The notes beneath the pieces were generated by a model. That model did not search any database, was not told the origin of the DNA, and saw only the letters and a list, made by a program, of their open reading frames with translations. 64,000 bases of DNA from Oceanobacillus zhaokaii. Its GTDB lineage: Bacteria > Bacillota > Bacilli > Bacillales > Amphibacillaceae. Position 1 is the stretch's first letter. Each line of letters starts with the position of its first letter. The DNA is taken from the NCBI RefSeq assembly GCF_003352005.1, contig NZ_CP024848.1, positions 2,675,001-2,739,000 on the forward strand, given 5' to 3'. A program made the position numbers and the translations under genes. Shown here piece after piece: positions 53,169-64,000 of this stretch.

Positions 53169-53636
53169 TTACTTGTTATATTCCTTCAATGCCCGATCGA
53201 CGTCACGCTTCATTTGTTTTTGCTTTAAGTCATCACGCTTGTCGTATTTCTTCTTCCCTTTACCAAGTCCAATCAAAACTTTGGCATAGCCATTTTTAAT
53301 ATAAATTTTGAGTGGGACAAGTGCATATCCTTGTTGCTGGGTTAGGCCGATTAATTTATCAATTTGCTTCCGATGTAAGAGCAGTTTACGCGTACGTGTT
53401 GGATCATGGTTATACCGATTTCCTTGTTCATATTCTGCAATATGCAGATTAATCAGTTGAACCTCACCCCGACGATCGATTCTAGCATGGGCATCCTTAA
53501 TGTTTGCACGCCCATTACGAAGGGATTTAATTTCTGTTCCTTGTAGTACAATTCCTGCTTCATACGTATCTTCAATAAAATAATCATGTGATGCCTTTTT
53601 ATTTTGTGCGAGTGTTTTTCCTTGACCCTTTGGCAT
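53169..53636 (-). CDS. smpB: SsrA-binding protein SmpB
   Basis: A 155-residue SmpB of standard length: an OB-fold core with [24 protein letters not shown] (the GxEVKS-type region, here GTEIKSLR) and a basic C-terminal tail ([18 protein letters not shown]). It delivers tmRNA to stalled ribosomes. The start is ATG 53636 with AGGAGG upstream; an extension to 53711 adds unrelated residues. rnr and zupT lie upstream, ssrA downstream. Confidence 0.95.
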   Translation of the reverse strand: MPKGQGKTLAQNKKASHDYFIEDTYEAGIVLQGTEIKSLRNGRANIKDAHARIDRRGEVQLINLHIAEYEQGNRYNHDPTRTRKLLLHRKQIDKLIGLTQQQGYALVPLKIYIKNGYAKVLIGLGKGKKKYDKRDDLKQKQMKRDVDRALKEYNK

Positions 53637-53715
53637 AAAATTCCTCCTACTGCTTACATGGAATTCTATTTTACCAAAGTTTAGAGAGAATTCCAAGGAA
53701 CAACCATTCACTTAG

Positions 53716-54522
53716 TTATGCTAGCAACAATAAGCTTATTGCCATTACCGCCATTCCAGTCATTACTCCGTAAATAGAAAGATGTGCCTCATCATACTTC
53801 TTAGCTGCTGGTAATAGTTCATCCAGTGAGATAAATACCATTATTCCTGCTACCATAGCGAAAATGACACCGAACATCACATCACTTAGAAACGGCATAA
53901 GAAAAAGAAAAGCAACGAGTGCACCAACTGGTTCAGCTAATCCAGATAAGAAGGATAAACGAAATGCCTTTTTCTTATCACCCGTAGCATAATAAATCGG
54001 CACCGATACCGCGATTCCTTCTGGGATATTGTGAATGGCAACAGCAACAGCTATTGCAAAACCAATGGATGGATCCTGCAATGTGGAAACAAATGTTGCA
54101 ATCCCTTCTGGAAAATTATGAATGCCTAGCGCTAGTGCTGTAAAAATACCCATTTTCATTAACTCAGGATTTTTAACCGATGTGTTCCCTTTTTCCATAT
54201 CCTCCACTTTCTTTATTTCATGTGGATTTGTGTATTTCGGTATAAGCTTATCAATTAAACCGATGACAAGCATTCCAGCAAAAAAACTAACGACCGTTAA
54301 CCAATACCCTTCCGTTTCACCAAGTGCTCCTGTTAATGAATCCTTTGCTTTGAAAAATATCTCAACCATCGATACATAAATCATTACCCCAGCAGATAAC
54401 CCTAATGCAAAAGATAAAAATTTAGTATTGGTTGTTTTTGCAAAAAATGCAAGCATACTTCCGACACCCGTTGCTAGACCTGCAAACAGCGTAAATAAAA
54501 ACGCTAATAAAATATCACTCAT
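53716..54522 (-). CDS. zupT: ZIP-family zinc transporter (ZupT-like)
   Basis: A 268-residue, eight-helix ZIP transporter with the metal-binding helix motifs ALGIHNFPEGIA (about 133-144) and AVAIHNIPEGIAVSVP (about 160-175). It moves Zn2+ and other divalent metals into the cytosol. Known order in B. subtilis is rnr-smpB-ssrA; this gene is an insertion between rnr and smpB. GGGAGGG precedes the ATG at a long spacing (11). No Zur box was seen upstream. Confidence 0.9.
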   Translation of the reverse strand: MSDILLAFLFTLFAGLATGVGSMLAFFAKTTNTKFLSFALGLSAGVMIYVSMVEIFFKAKDSLTGALGETEGYWLTVVSFFAGMLVIGLIDKLIPKYTNPHEIKKVEDMEKGNTSVKNPELMKMGIFTALALGIHNFPEGIATFVSTLQDPSIGFAIAVAVAIHNIPEGIAVSVPIYYATGDKKKAFRLSFLSGLAEPVGALVAFLFLMPFLSDVMFGVIFAMVAGIMVFISLDELLPAAKKYDEAHLSIYGVMTGMAVMAISLLLLA

Positions 54523-54719
54523 AAAATATATACCCTCCCTTTATAACTTAATTGTATAATTCTTGCAGATCTTCTTATTAAGTAGTGTAAGCGACAATTA
54601 ATTAGATGTCAACAATAAGTTTTACCATGTGCAACTTTATATTTTCAAAATATATTATGCAAGTAGTTTATTTATGCTACATATTTTAAGTAAAAATAAA
54701 AAGCGAGCCATATTCTGGC

Positions 54720-56948
54720 TCACCTTCTTTGTCTTTTCTTTTTCGTTGACTTTTTCTTATATGATGGTTCATTTGATTTTCTTTCATTACGGTCATTACG
54801 TGGCTTACGGGTTTTCGACTTTCCGCCACTGGCATTAGCTAATTCAAAGTCAACGGTATATTCATCTGTGTTGACTGCGACGACTTTAACCTTAACTTCT
54901 TCCCCAATTCGATAAACATTTGCTGTTCGTTCACCAATCAATGCATGGCTGCGTTCATCATAATGGTAGTAATCATCAGTCAAATAACTGACATGAATAA
55001 GACCTTCTACCGTATTTTCCAGTTCAACGAACATACCGAAATTGGTGATTGAGCTTATTAAACCAGTATACTCTTCGCCGATTTTTTCTTTCATAAACTC
55101 GGCTTTCTTCAAGCTATCTGTATCTCTCTCTGCATCGACAGCCCGACGCTCCATCTCTGATGAATGCTTGGCAATCTCTGGTAATCTGTCCTTCCAGTGG
55201 CTAAGGTTTTTCTTATCCAGCTGCTTATTTACAAGGTAGCTGCGAATTAAACGATGGACAGTCAAATCGGGATACCTTCTAATCGGTGATGTGAAATGCG
55301 TATAAAATTCAGTTGCAAGTCCAAAGTGCCCTATACCTTGTGGATCATACTTTGCCTGCTTCATCGAACGAAGCATGAGCTTCGAAACAATCATTTCTTC
55401 CGGTTTACCTTGGATGTCCTCGATTATCTTTTGTAAACCTTTTGGATGTATATCATTTGCTGTTCCTTTAACTTTAATTCCTAACCCACTTAAGAATTCA
55501 AAGAAGTTTTGCAGCTTTCCTTCATCTGGGTCTTCATGAATCCGGTGAATGAAGGGCACGTCCATCCAATGGAAATGTTCTGCAACTGTTTCATTTGCTG
55601 CTAGCATAAATTCTTCGATAAGACGTTCTGCGACAGAGCGTTCTCGTAAGACAACATCCACTGCTTTCCCTTTATCATCGACAAGGACCTGTGCCTCTTT
55701 AAAATCGAAGTCAATAGCACCGCGAGTCATCCGCTTTTTACGCAAAATCGCAGCAAGTTCTTCCATTTCTTCAAACATAGGAACAAGTGGCTCATATCGA
55801 TCTCTTAGAGACACATCTTTATCTACTAATATTTTATTTACCTCGGTGTATGTCATTCTTTCCGTTGTTTTAATGACACTTTGGAAAATCTCATGGTTCA
55901 CCACTTCACCAGTTGCTGTTATTTCCATTTCACAGCCAAGGGTTAACCTGTCTACCTGTGGATTTAATGAACAAATCCCATTTGATAAACGATGTGGAAT
56001 CATCGGAATTACCCGGTCAACTAAATATACACTTGTTCCACGGTCAAGTGCCTCGTTATCCATTGGTGACCCTTCATCGATGTAATAACTAACGTCAGCA
56101 ATGTACACACCAAGCTTATAATTTCCATTTTCCAATCGTTTGACCGTAACAGCATCATCTAAATCCTTTGCATCTGCACCGTCGATAGTAACAATTACTT
56201 CGTCACGCAAGTCACGTCTACCTTCAAGCTCCTCTGCGCTAATCGTTTCTGGTGTATTCGCGGCTTGCTCTAACACCTCATCGGGAAAATCAATGGTAAT
56301 CCCATGTTTATAAATAATCGATAAAATATCGATTCCCGGATCATTTTTATGGCCAAGAATATGAATAATCTCGCCCTCTGCACTCATTCTTCCTTCTGGA
56401 TATTTCGTAATATGTGCAATTACTTTATGACCACTTACCGCACCATTCGTACTGCCTTTCGGGATAAATATGTCATTGGGAATACGCTTATCATCGGCAA
56501 TCACAAACCCAAATGCACGATTATCTTCATAAGTACCCACAACTTGCAGCACCGCACGCTCTAGAATACGGATAACTTGTCCCTCAGGACGATTACCATC
56601 CTCTTCCGTTTTCTCTAAACGTACTAACACTCTATCATTATTCATTGCTGAGCCTAAATCAGAATGATGGATGTATACATCTCGCCCGTTCTCATCATCT
56701 GGAATTAAGAATGCAAACCCCTTCGCATGCATCTGAATTTTCCCACGGACTAGATTCATTTTTTCTGGCAGCCCAAAGCGATTTTTTCGGGTTCGAACCA
56801 ATTCTCCAGCTTCTTCTAATTCATTTAGTGTTATTACTAATTCTTTAAATTCAACTGAATCGGTAACTTCCAATTCTTGTTCAATTTCTTCTACTGATAA
56901 TGGCTTTGTGCCAGTTTCTTTAAATAATGTTAAGATTCTTTCTTTCAT
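54720..56948 (-). CDS. rnr: ribonuclease R
   Basis: A 742-residue RNase II/R exoribonuclease. N-terminal winged helix (about 1-60), cold-shock domains, the RNB catalytic domain with [15 protein letters not shown] (about 255-269; metal-binding Asp cluster), an S1 domain (about 635-715) with [15 protein letters not shown], and a Lys/Arg-rich tail. It degrades structured RNA 3' to 5' and, with tmRNA-SmpB, clears non-stop mRNA. GAAGGTG precedes the ATG. Confidence 0.96.
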   Translation of the reverse strand: MKERILTLFKETGTKPLSVEEIEQELEVTDSVEFKELVITLNELEEAGELVRTRKNRFGLPEKMNLVRGKIQMHAKGFAFLIPDDENGRDVYIHHSDLGSAMNNDRVLVRLEKTEEDGNRPEGQVIRILERAVLQVVGTYEDNRAFGFVIADDKRIPNDIFIPKGSTNGAVSGHKVIAHITKYPEGRMSAEGEIIHILGHKNDPGIDILSIIYKHGITIDFPDEVLEQAANTPETISAEELEGRRDLRDEVIVTIDGADAKDLDDAVTVKRLENGNYKLGVYIADVSYYIDEGSPMDNEALDRGTSVYLVDRVIPMIPHRLSNGICSLNPQVDRLTLGCEMEITATGEVVNHEIFQSVIKTTERMTYTEVNKILVDKDVSLRDRYEPLVPMFEEMEELAAILRKKRMTRGAIDFDFKEAQVLVDDKGKAVDVVLRERSVAERLIEEFMLAANETVAEHFHWMDVPFIHRIHEDPDEGKLQNFFEFLSGLGIKVKGTANDIHPKGLQKIIEDIQGKPEEMIVSKLMLRSMKQAKYDPQGIGHFGLATEFYTHFTSPIRRYPDLTVHRLIRSYLVNKQLDKKNLSHWKDRLPEIAKHSSEMERRAVDAERDTDSLKKAEFMKEKIGEEYTGLISSITNFGMFVELENTVEGLIHVSYLTDDYYHYDERSHALIGERTANVYRIGEEVKVKVVAVNTDEYTVDFELANASGGKSKTRKPRNDRNERKSNEPSYKKKSTKKKRQRR

Positions 56949-56997
56949 CTGCTCACCTTCTTTCCCATATTATATACCTTTTATAGTAAAACTATAA

Positions 56998-57744
56998 TCA
57001 TACTTTCCAATCTAATGTTTCTAGGAATTGATAAATATCCTCATGCAGCTGTTCTTTTTCCTTATCGAGTGTAATTACATGACCGGATTCTTCATACCAT
57101 TTGATCTTCTTCACATCTGCTTCTACATGATCATAAATGTAATCTGCACTGTCTGTATTTATCATCTCATCGTTTCTTGCTTGAACAACCATTGTAGGCG
57201 TGTAAATTGTATCTACATTATCTCTTACATCTGTAATCGTTTGTCCCATTAATGAAAATAGTTCTTTACCTTCTTCATATAATTCATTTACTTCTGTTTC
57301 AATTTGTTCCTCATTCAAGCCCTCTAATTGCTTATATTGCTTTGTAAAGCTTTTGAAACCTCTTGCCAAGCTTGCCTCATCTAAATAAAACATCGGCGCA
57401 CACATTGGGATTACAGCTTTGATTTGTGTCGTATAGGCAAGTTTTAATGCATAAACCCCACCAAGTGAAAGTCCAGCAACAGCTATTTCCTCGTAGCCTA
57501 AATCACGCAAATGCTGCAAGCTTGCTTGCACATCCTCCCAGTATTGGTCTGGATTCGTTTTAATCAATTCCTCTGGAGGTAATCCGTGCCCACGGTAAAT
57601 CGGACCGTGACTGGAATATCCTTTCTTTTCCAGAAATCTTCCAAGCATCCGGACATCAGCAGTATGCCCTGTAAATCCATGTAATAGTAATACTGCACGT
57701 GGTCCTGCTTCAAAAGTAAATGGTTGTGGTTGTTTTATCTTCAT
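56998..57744 (-). CDS. est: carboxylesterase (Est30/YvaK type)
   Basis: A 248-residue alpha/beta hydrolase with oxyanion loop LLLHGFTGHTADVR, nucleophile Ser in AGLSLGGVYAL (about 90-100), acid in ARNDEMIN and His in SGHVITLD. This matches Geobacillus carboxylesterase Est30. Its place between secG and rnr is conserved across Bacillus. GGAGAA precedes the ATG. Natural substrate unknown. Confidence 0.92.
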   Translation of the reverse strand: MKIKQPQPFTFEAGPRAVLLLHGFTGHTADVRMLGRFLEKKGYSSHGPIYRGHGLPPEELIKTNPDQYWEDVQASLQHLRDLGYEEIAVAGLSLGGVYALKLAYTTQIKAVIPMCAPMFYLDEASLARGFKSFTKQYKQLEGLNEEQIETEVNELYEEGKELFSLMGQTITDVRDNVDTIYTPTMVVQARNDEMINTDSADYIYDHVEADVKKIKWYEESGHVITLDKEKEQLHEDIYQFLETLDWKV

Positions 57745-57821
57745 CTGAATTCTCCATTTCTAACAGTAAGTATTTGTTAACAGGTATTTTGTATCTGTAT
57801 TTTCATTTTAACTATGTAAAA

Positions 57822-57849
57822 ACCCTTATCACTTAATAGTGACAAGGGT
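57822..57849 (-). terminator. terminator after secG
   Basis: ACCCTT-TCACT pairs with AGTGA-AAGGGT with one mismatch and a TAAT loop. On the minus strand it ends in a T run. It separates secG from est. Confidence 0.85.
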
Positions 57850-57856
57850 AGTTTTA

Positions 57857-58087
57857 TTATAATACATATCCACTTGTAAATGCTAATAAGAAAAATAGTA
57901 CTGAAGTAATAATGGTTCCACGTTGTAACACTAAATCCATTCCGCGAGCTTTTTGTTTACCAAATAATTGTTCTGCACCACCAGAAATTGCACCAGATAG
58001 ACCAGCACTCTTACCAGATTGTAATATGACAAACGTGATTAGTACAAGTGCATCAATTACTAATAAAATATTTACTAAATTAGTCAT
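57857..58087 (-). CDS. secG: preprotein translocase subunit SecG
   Basis: A 76-residue protein with two membrane helices (about 4-20 and 53-75) linked by the conserved loop with [20 protein letters not shown] (about 24-43). SecG joins SecYE and assists SecA-driven export. AGGAGG precedes the ATG at 11 bases. It heads the secG-est-rnr-smpB order. Confidence 0.95.
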   Translation of the reverse strand: MTNLVNILLVIDALVLITFVILQSGKSAGLSGAISGGAEQLFGKQKARGMDLVLQRGTIITSVLFFLLAFTSGYVL

Positions 58088-58247
58088 TTAAATATGATAC
58101 CTCCTATTACGGACAACTTTCTATTAAATACTTTAGCATAGTTTTCAATAAGAAGGCAAGCCATTTATTAACTAATCTTGGACGTATATCACAATCCAAT
58201 TTAAGATAAGAAGAAAGAAATGACTTCATAAACAAGGGGGAAATCGA

Positions 58248-59168
58248 ATGAAATCTTCATTTTGGTTAGAAATGGAGGATGGAACGGAAATTCACATTAG
58301 AAAATGGGGATCTGAAATAGAGCATCCAAAGGCAATTATTCAGCTATCCCATGGTATGGCAGAACATATTAATCGCTACGAAGATTTTGCCAGATTTTTA
58401 GTAGAAAAAGAAATCATTGTTTATGGTAACGATCATCGAGGGCATGGTAAGACAGGAGAGAAACAGGGATTACTAGGATACTTTTCTGATAATGATGGTT
58501 TTTTTAAAGCTGTCCGTGATCTTCAAGCTATTTCTATGAAAATAAAGCAAGTTTACCCAGATGTTCCGATTTTCCTTTTCGGTCATAGTATGGGGTCTTT
58601 CCTAGTACGGAATTATATCCAAACATATAGCAGGCATATTGACGCCGTTATTCTATCTGGAACTGGTTATTTTCCCGCAATTACCACAACAGTCGGAAAA
58701 TCAATCGCATCCATAATGCCTCCTAGAGAACCGTCACGTTTTATGAATAATCTTGCATTCGGTCATTATAATAAGAAAATAAAACCTAAGAAAACAGACT
58801 TTGACTGGCTATCAAACGATGGGGAAGTAGTGCAACAATATATACAGGACCCCTTTTCTGGCTATATTCCGACTGCAAGGTTTTTCTATGACTTAATGAC
58901 TGGTTTAAATCATATGCAGAATAAGAGAAGAAACAGATACATTCGTAAGGACTTACCATTGCTAATTATTAGTGGAGATGCAGACCCTGTTGGTAACTAT
59001 GGAAAAGGAGTTTGGCGAACAGCACATCTCTATAAGAAAGCAGGATTAAGGAACATTACTACTATGCAACTCCCTTCTGCCCGTCATGAAATATTAAATG
59101 AAGTAAATAAAGCTGAAATTTATTTACTATTGTATCAGTGGATCGAAAAGAATCTTTCTAAAATGTAG
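58248..59168 (+). CDS. monoacylglycerol lipase/lysophospholipase-type hydrolase
   Basis: A 306-residue alpha/beta hydrolase of the PldB/YtpA group: SHGMAEHINRYEDFARFL (about 35-52), DHRGHGKTG, nucleophile Ser in FGHSMGSFLVR (about 111-121), acid in SGDADPVGN and His in SARHEILNE. It probably releases fatty acids from lysophospholipids or monoglycerides. GGGGGAA precedes the ATG. Single gene. Confidence 0.88.
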   Translation: MKSSFWLEMEDGTEIHIRKWGSEIEHPKAIIQLSHGMAEHINRYEDFARFLVEKEIIVYGNDHRGHGKTGEKQGLLGYFSDNDGFFKAVRDLQAISMKIKQVYPDVPIFLFGHSMGSFLVRNYIQTYSRHIDAVILSGTGYFPAITTTVGKSIASIMPPREPSRFMNNLAFGHYNKKIKPKKTDFDWLSNDGEVVQQYIQDPFSGYIPTARFFYDLMTGLNHMQNKRRNRYIRKDLPLLIISGDADPVGNYGKGVWRTAHLYKKAGLRNITTMQLPSARHEILNEVNKAEIYLLLYQWIEKNLSKM

Positions 59169-59260
59169 ACGGAAGTAACAAAAGCTTGCACTCTTCTACA
59201 ATTAGTAAAGAGATAATAGCCGTGACCGTTTAAACTGGAATAGTTTATTCACAATATAAC

Positions 59261-59290
59261 TTGATTGTTAGCGTTTTCACATGATAATAT
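59261..59290 (+). promoter_or_regulatory. ptsI promoter with cre-like site
   Basis: TGTTAGCGTTTTCA (59266-59279) matches the CcpA cre consensus TGNAARCGNWWWCA at all but one position. It lies between a -35-like TTGATT (59261-59266) and a -10-like TAATAT (59285-59290). Binding would interfere with polymerase, implying catabolite control of ptsI. Confidence 0.55.
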
Positions 59291-59348
59291 GAAATTGATG
59301 TGTAATCGTTCTTAATACTATATTTATTGAAAGGTTGGCAAAATTTTC

Positions 59349-61067
59349 ATGACAAACATACAAGGTATTGCTGCATCATCTGGTATCGCTATCGCAAAAG
59401 CTTATCAACTAGTTACGCCAGATCTATCATTCGAGAAAGTTAAAATCGAAAATACAGAAGAAGAAATAAATCGTTTAAATGCTGCTTTAGAAATTTCTAA
59501 ACAAGAATTAGAGAAAATTAAAGCACATACATTAGAAGCACTTGGTGAAGAGCATGCAGAAATTTTCTCCGCTCATTTACTTATCTTAGGTGATCCAGAA
59601 TTAATCAATCCAATGAAGGATAAGATTACTTCAGAAAATGCAAAAGCTGAAACTGCATTAGATGAAGTTTCAAATATGTTCATCGACATGTTCAATAATA
59701 TGGATAATGAATATATGCGTGAGCGCGCTGCAGATATTAAAGATGTTACCAAACGTGTGCTGGCTCACTTACTAGGTGTAACATTCCCGGATCCAGCATT
59801 AATTGATGAAGAAGTAATTGTGATTGCAAATGATCTGACACCTTCTGACACAGCACAATTAAATCGCCAATTTGTTAAAGGCTTTGCAACTGATATTGGT
59901 GGTCGTACATCACATTCTGCAATTATGGCTCGTTCATTAGAAATTCCTGCAATTGTAGGAACAAAAGAAATCACATCAATTGTAAAACAAAATGATCTAA
60001 TCATTATCGATGGTTTAGAAGGTAATGTTATTATTAATCCTACTGAGGATGAATTAGCAACATACCGAGGAAAACAAGCTTCATTCGCTGAACAACAAGC
60101 AGAATGGGCAAAACTAAAAGATGAACCAACTTTTTCCAAAGATGGAGAACAGGTTGAATTAGTAGCAAATATCGGTACACCTGAAGATGTTGCTGGCGTT
60201 ATTAATAACGGTGGTGAAGGTGTTGGGCTTTATCGTACTGAATTTTTATATATGGGCAAAAATGAACTTCCAACAGAAGATGAGCAATTTGAAGCATATA
60301 AATCTGTGCTTGAACAAATGGGAGACAAGCCTGTTGTTGTTCGAACATTAGATGTTGGCGGAGATAAAGAATTAAGCTATTTAGATCTGCCAAAAGAAAT
60401 GAATCCATTTTTAGGATTCCGCGCCATTCGTTACTGTTTGGAAAATGAACATGTATTCCGTCCACAGCTTCGTGCATTACTGCGTGCGAGTGCTTACGGT
60501 AATTTAAAAATCATGTTCCCAATGATTGCTACACTAGAAGAATTCCGTAAAGCTAAAGCAATTTTACTAGATGAAAAAGAAAATTTACTAGCTGACGGTG
60601 TTAAGGTTTCCGATGAGATTGAAGTTGGTATCATGGTGGAAATTCCATCAACAGCAGTTATCGCAAAACAATTTGCGAAGGAAGTTGATTTCTTCAGTAT
60701 CGGTACGAATGACTTAATCCAATATACAATGGCTGCTGACCGTATGAATGAACAAGTTTCATACTTGTACCAACCGTACCACCCAGCAATCTTAAACTTA
60801 GTAAACAACGTTATCGAAGCAGCACACAGCGAAGGCAAATGGGCTGGCATGTGTGGTGAAATGGCTGGAGATCCAATTGCAATTCCACTTCTGCTCGGAC
60901 TTGGACTTGATGAATTCAGCATGAGTGCAACATCAATCTTACCAGCACGTACACAAATTCGCGATCTATCAAAACATGACCTAGCGTCTTATAAAGATAC
61001 CATTTTATCAATGGGAACTGCAGAAGAAGTTGTCGCATTTGTAAAGGAAAAAACGGAACAAAAATAA
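59349..61067 (+). CDS. ptsI: PTS enzyme I (phosphoenolpyruvate-protein phosphotransferase)
   Basis: A 572-residue enzyme I of standard length. The swivel His is H189 in [12 protein letters not shown], the HPr-binding helical domain occupies about 30-140, and the C-terminal PEP-binding barrel carries [16 protein letters not shown] and GMCGEMAGD. It takes phosphate from PEP to HPr for sugar uptake. Unusually, no ptsH gene precedes it; the gene stands alone. The ribosome binding site is weak (AAAGGTTGG, long spacing). Confidence 0.95.
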   Translation: MTNIQGIAASSGIAIAKAYQLVTPDLSFEKVKIENTEEEINRLNAALEISKQELEKIKAHTLEALGEEHAEIFSAHLLILGDPELINPMKDKITSENAKAETALDEVSNMFIDMFNNMDNEYMRERAADIKDVTKRVLAHLLGVTFPDPALIDEEVIVIANDLTPSDTAQLNRQFVKGFATDIGGRTSHSAIMARSLEIPAIVGTKEITSIVKQNDLIIIDGLEGNVIINPTEDELATYRGKQASFAEQQAEWAKLKDEPTFSKDGEQVELVANIGTPEDVAGVINNGGEGVGLYRTEFLYMGKNELPTEDEQFEAYKSVLEQMGDKPVVVRTLDVGGDKELSYLDLPKEMNPFLGFRAIRYCLENEHVFRPQLRALLRASAYGNLKIMFPMIATLEEFRKAKAILLDEKENLLADGVKVSDEIEVGIMVEIPSTAVIAKQFAKEVDFFSIGTNDLIQYTMAADRMNEQVSYLYQPYHPAILNLVNNVIEAAHSEGKWAGMCGEMAGDPIAIPLLLGLGLDEFSMSATSILPARTQIRDLSKHDLASYKDTILSMGTAEEVVAFVKEKTEQK

Positions 61068-61076
61068 TTATTAATG

Positions 61077-61104
61077 AAGAGGCGGGGCTGATGTCCGGCC
61101 TCTT
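61077..61104 (+). terminator. terminator of ptsI
   Basis: AAGAGGC pairs with GCCTCTT around a loop rich in G and C. TTTTATTTT follows on the plus strand. Confidence 0.88.
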
Positions 61105-61148
61105 TTATTTTAAAAAGGGTCAGGATTTTGGGCAGCGCTCAGTTCCCT

Positions 61149-61250
61149 TAATCTGCGTTCCGACCTACTGAGTTTACGCTTCAACATACATAATCTGCGT
61201 TCCTGCTCCAATGTGCTCTCATCGCCTACTTTCCTCAATTCAAAATAACC
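61149..61250. repeat. tandem-type intergenic repeat fragment
   Basis: TAATCTGCGTTCC occurs at 61149-61161 and again at 61191-61203, a period of 42 bases, each followed by a diverged, pyrimidine-rich tail (CGCTTCAAC..., CATCGCCTAC...). The text is GC-richer than its surroundings and lies between ptsI and the nitroreductase gene. It resembles dispersed repeats of other Bacillaceae, from memory. Confidence 0.5.
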
Positions 61251-61255
61251 AACCC

Positions 61256-61831
61256 CTATTCAATTATCTCCAGCTTCTTCTCTATCGGTGTCCTGCCTTT
61301 ATTTCGTGATACCTTTTCAGGATAGCCAATCTGCATAACAGCAGCTATTTTAAATACTTCACTATTTAATCCTATTTCCTCCAGAAAAAGCGGATCACTC
61401 ATATAGGGCGTGATCGTCCATAACATACCAACACCATATTCCCAGCCTGCTAGCTGTGCATTCTGAATAAACGCACATACAGCGGCGTACTCCTCTTCAA
61501 AACGTATCGAGTCAGCTTCTCTTTCAAAATATATTAATCCATGATGTGGTATGGACAATAGGAAGCTTTTCATCGAATCAACCATTTTTAAAGTTTTTGG
61601 GCTCGCATCGTCACTTATCATCCCGATACGTATATAGCTCGCGATAATTGCATCAACAAATGCAGTTCTTCCCTCTCCCTGATATAACTTAATATTCCAT
61701 GGTTCCTTCATATAATGAGTTGGCGCATAACTTCCATATGTAAATATTTCTTTTAATATTTTTGTATCAACAGGTTTATCTTTAAATGTATGTGCTGAAC
61801 GACGTGCTTTAATCGTCTTGAGAATACTCAA
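61256..61831 (-). CDS. nitroreductase-family protein
   Basis: A roughly 191-residue FMN-dependent nitroreductase fold. The N-terminal KARRSAHTFKDKPVD segment has the R-R/S FMN-phosphate contacts, followed by a SYAPTHYMKEPWN region and a late ITPYMSDPLF stretch. I place the start at TTG 61831, seven bases after GGAGGAG; the ATG at 61855 would leave that site within the gene. It reduces nitro-compounds or quinones; natural substrate unknown. Confidence 0.8.
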   Translation of the reverse strand: MSILKTIKARRSAHTFKDKPVDTKILKEIFTYGSYAPTHYMKEPWNIKLYQGEGRTAFVDAIIASYIRIGMISDDASPKTLKMVDSMKSFLLSIPHHGLIYFEREADSIRFEEEYAAVCAFIQNAQLAGWEYGVGMLWTITPYMSDPLFLEEIGLNSEVFKIAAVMQIGYPEKVSRNKGRTPIEKKLEIIE

Positions 61832-61929
61832 CTTGGTCTCCTCCATTTCTATCATTGCATGCGTTTTTTCATTATACGACAGTTTATGTAAAAGAAGAAT
61901 AAGTGCTTAATCAATAAACAAGCATAAAA

Positions 61930-61957
61930 AAAAGAGACAGATAAACTCTGTCTCTTT
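61930..61957 (-). terminator. terminator of eno
   Basis: AAAGAGACAG (61931-61940) pairs with CTGTCTCTTT (61948-61957) with a seven-base loop. On the minus strand a run of T follows. It lies 19 bases past the eno stop. Confidence 0.93.
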
Positions 61958-61975
61958 TCAATCTAACATTAATCC

Positions 61976-63283
<1,308 letters not shown>

Positions 63284-63294
63284 TTATAGTTTTA

Positions 63295-64000
63295 TTATTT
63301 AACAATTAATGAGGTTCCAGTCATTTCGACTGGTTTTTCAACATCTAATAAATCAAGTAATGTTGGTGCTAAATCTGCTAGAATACCACCATCTCTTACT
63401 GTGATTCCTTCCTTCGTTACAATAACCGGTACCGGGCTAGTTGTATGTGCAGTCATTGGTTGACCTGCTAATGTTGTTACTTCATCTGAATTACCATGGT
63501 CTGCTGTAATAATTGCATTTCCACCAAGTTCAATAATTTTGTCGACTATTTTTCCAAGGCATTCATCTACTGCTTCAATTGCATCAATTGTTGGTTGTAG
63601 CATTCCTGAATGTCCAACCATATCCGGATTTGCAAAGTTTAAGATGATCGCATTTGGACGTTCATTAGAATCAAGCTCCTTAAGCAACGCGTCCGTTACT
63701 TCATAGGCACTCATTTCTGGTTGCAAATCATAGGTTGCAACCTTAGGTGAATTAATTAAAATTCGTTTTTCACCAGGGAATTCCTGCTCACGACCACCGC
63801 TCATGAAAAATGTCACATGTGGATATTTTTCAGTTTCAGCGATACGTAATTGTCTTAAATTATGTTGGGAAAGTACTTCACCAACTGTATTATCTAAATT
63901 AATTGGTTCGTATGCTACATAGCCATTAACTGTTTCACTAAAGTCTGTTAGCATAACAAATTGTAAATTTTGTGGTACTTTATTGCCACGATCGAAATCA
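63295..64000 (-). CDS. gpmI: 2,3-bisphosphoglycerate-independent phosphoglycerate mutase, partial
   Basis: The C-terminal 235 codons are visible; the 5' end lies beyond the right edge (reading frame continues to the last base, starting in a DFDRGNK segment). Alkaline-phosphatase-type metal ligands are seen: [12 protein letters not shown] and ADHGNSDE, with AHTTSPVPV near the end. It isomerises 3- and 2-phosphoglycerate using two Mn2+. It precedes eno by 32 bases, the usual Bacillus order. Confidence 0.96.
   Translation of the reverse strand, partial: DFDRGNKVPQNLQFVMLTDFSETVNGYVAYEPINLDNTVGEVLSQHNLRQLRIAETEKYPHVTFFMSGGREQEFPGEKRILINSPKVATYDLQPEMSAYEVTDALLKELDSNERPNAIILNFANPDMVGHSGMLQPTIDAIEAVDECLGKIVDKIIELGGNAIITADHGNSDEVTTLAGQPMTAHTTSPVPVIVTKEGITVRDGGILADLAPTLLDLLDVEKPVEMTGTSLIVK

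Noticed and set aside
54629..54838. Plus-strand frame over the rnr 3' end
   Set aside because: Hydrophobic shadow of the Lys-rich RNase R tail.

Overview
The window reads as a chromosomal segment of a low-GC, endospore-former-type Bacillota of the Bacillaceae, most like the Oceanobacillus/Virgibacillus side of the family. This is inferred from A+T-rich sequence, strong AGGAGG-type ribosome binding sites, frequent TTG/GTG starts, and gene orders shared with Bacillus subtilis: yusE-yusF-gcvH-yusI-fadEAN, liaIHFSR, sppA-yteJ, secG-est-rnr-smpB-ssrA and gpmI-eno. No transposase, integrase, phage gene or CRISPR array was seen, so this is mostly core genome with several accessory operons.

Layout. 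1-7.6 kb (minus): a thioredoxin-like gene cut by the window edge, a Toprim protein, gcvH, a Spx/ArsC-like protein, and the fatty-acid beta-oxidation operon fadN-fadA-fadE behind a clear FadR-type operator. 7.66-11.5 kb (plus): zinc uptake operon znuA-znuC-znuB-zur under Zur-type boxes, running by 4-nt overlaps into two fluoride channel genes, the first of which is frameshifted. 11.6-17 kb: an SH3b membrane protein, two GNAT acetyltransferases, a CNNM/HlyC-type membrane protein with an unusual leader, a YitT protein and a CwlO-like peptidoglycan endopeptidase. 17.3-20.8 kb: the cell-envelope stress operon liaIHFSR. 21-30.3 kb: assorted single genes (DedA, a luciferase-like oxidoreductase, M42 peptidase, DUF1836 regulator, hemolysin III, alpha/beta hydrolase, coiled-coil protein, RDD protein, SppA, quinone oxidoreductase). 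30.4-33.7 kb: nickel-pincer nucleotide cofactor genes larE, larC1, larB, larC2, with larB lying between the two halves of larC.

34.2-36.9 kb: an AprX-like intracellular subtilisin, then a two-part sigma factor operon (SigO-like, YvrJ, RsoA-like). 37.2-41.4 kb: bioY and four acyl-CoA enzymes (ligase, unusual thiolase, two MaoC/Had-type dehydratase subunits), translationally coupled behind a BirA-type operator. This is the best candidate here for an incompletely described pathway. 41.5-45.7 kb: RNase H1, a polysaccharide deacetylase, and a MerR/ABC-2 exporter cassette. 46-51.7 kb: the lipoyl-dependent ADP-ribosylation locus (GcvH-L, zinc macrodomain, SirTM sirtuin, LplA-type ligase, luciferase-like oxidoreductase) with a divergent Old-Yellow-type oxidoreductase and a broken pirin gene next to it. 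52.6-58.1 kb: ssrA, smpB, a ZIP zinc transporter, rnr, est, secG. 58.2-64 kb: a lipase, ptsI without ptsH and with a cre-like site in its promoter, a nitroreductase, eno and a partial gpmI.

A dispersed element of about 90 bp with two hairpins occurs four times (about 22.9, 32.8, 49.95 and 53.1 kb). It always lies at or just after a minus-strand stop codon, always in the same orientation, and one copy carries compensatory base changes. Three other intergenic repeat fragments were also noted.
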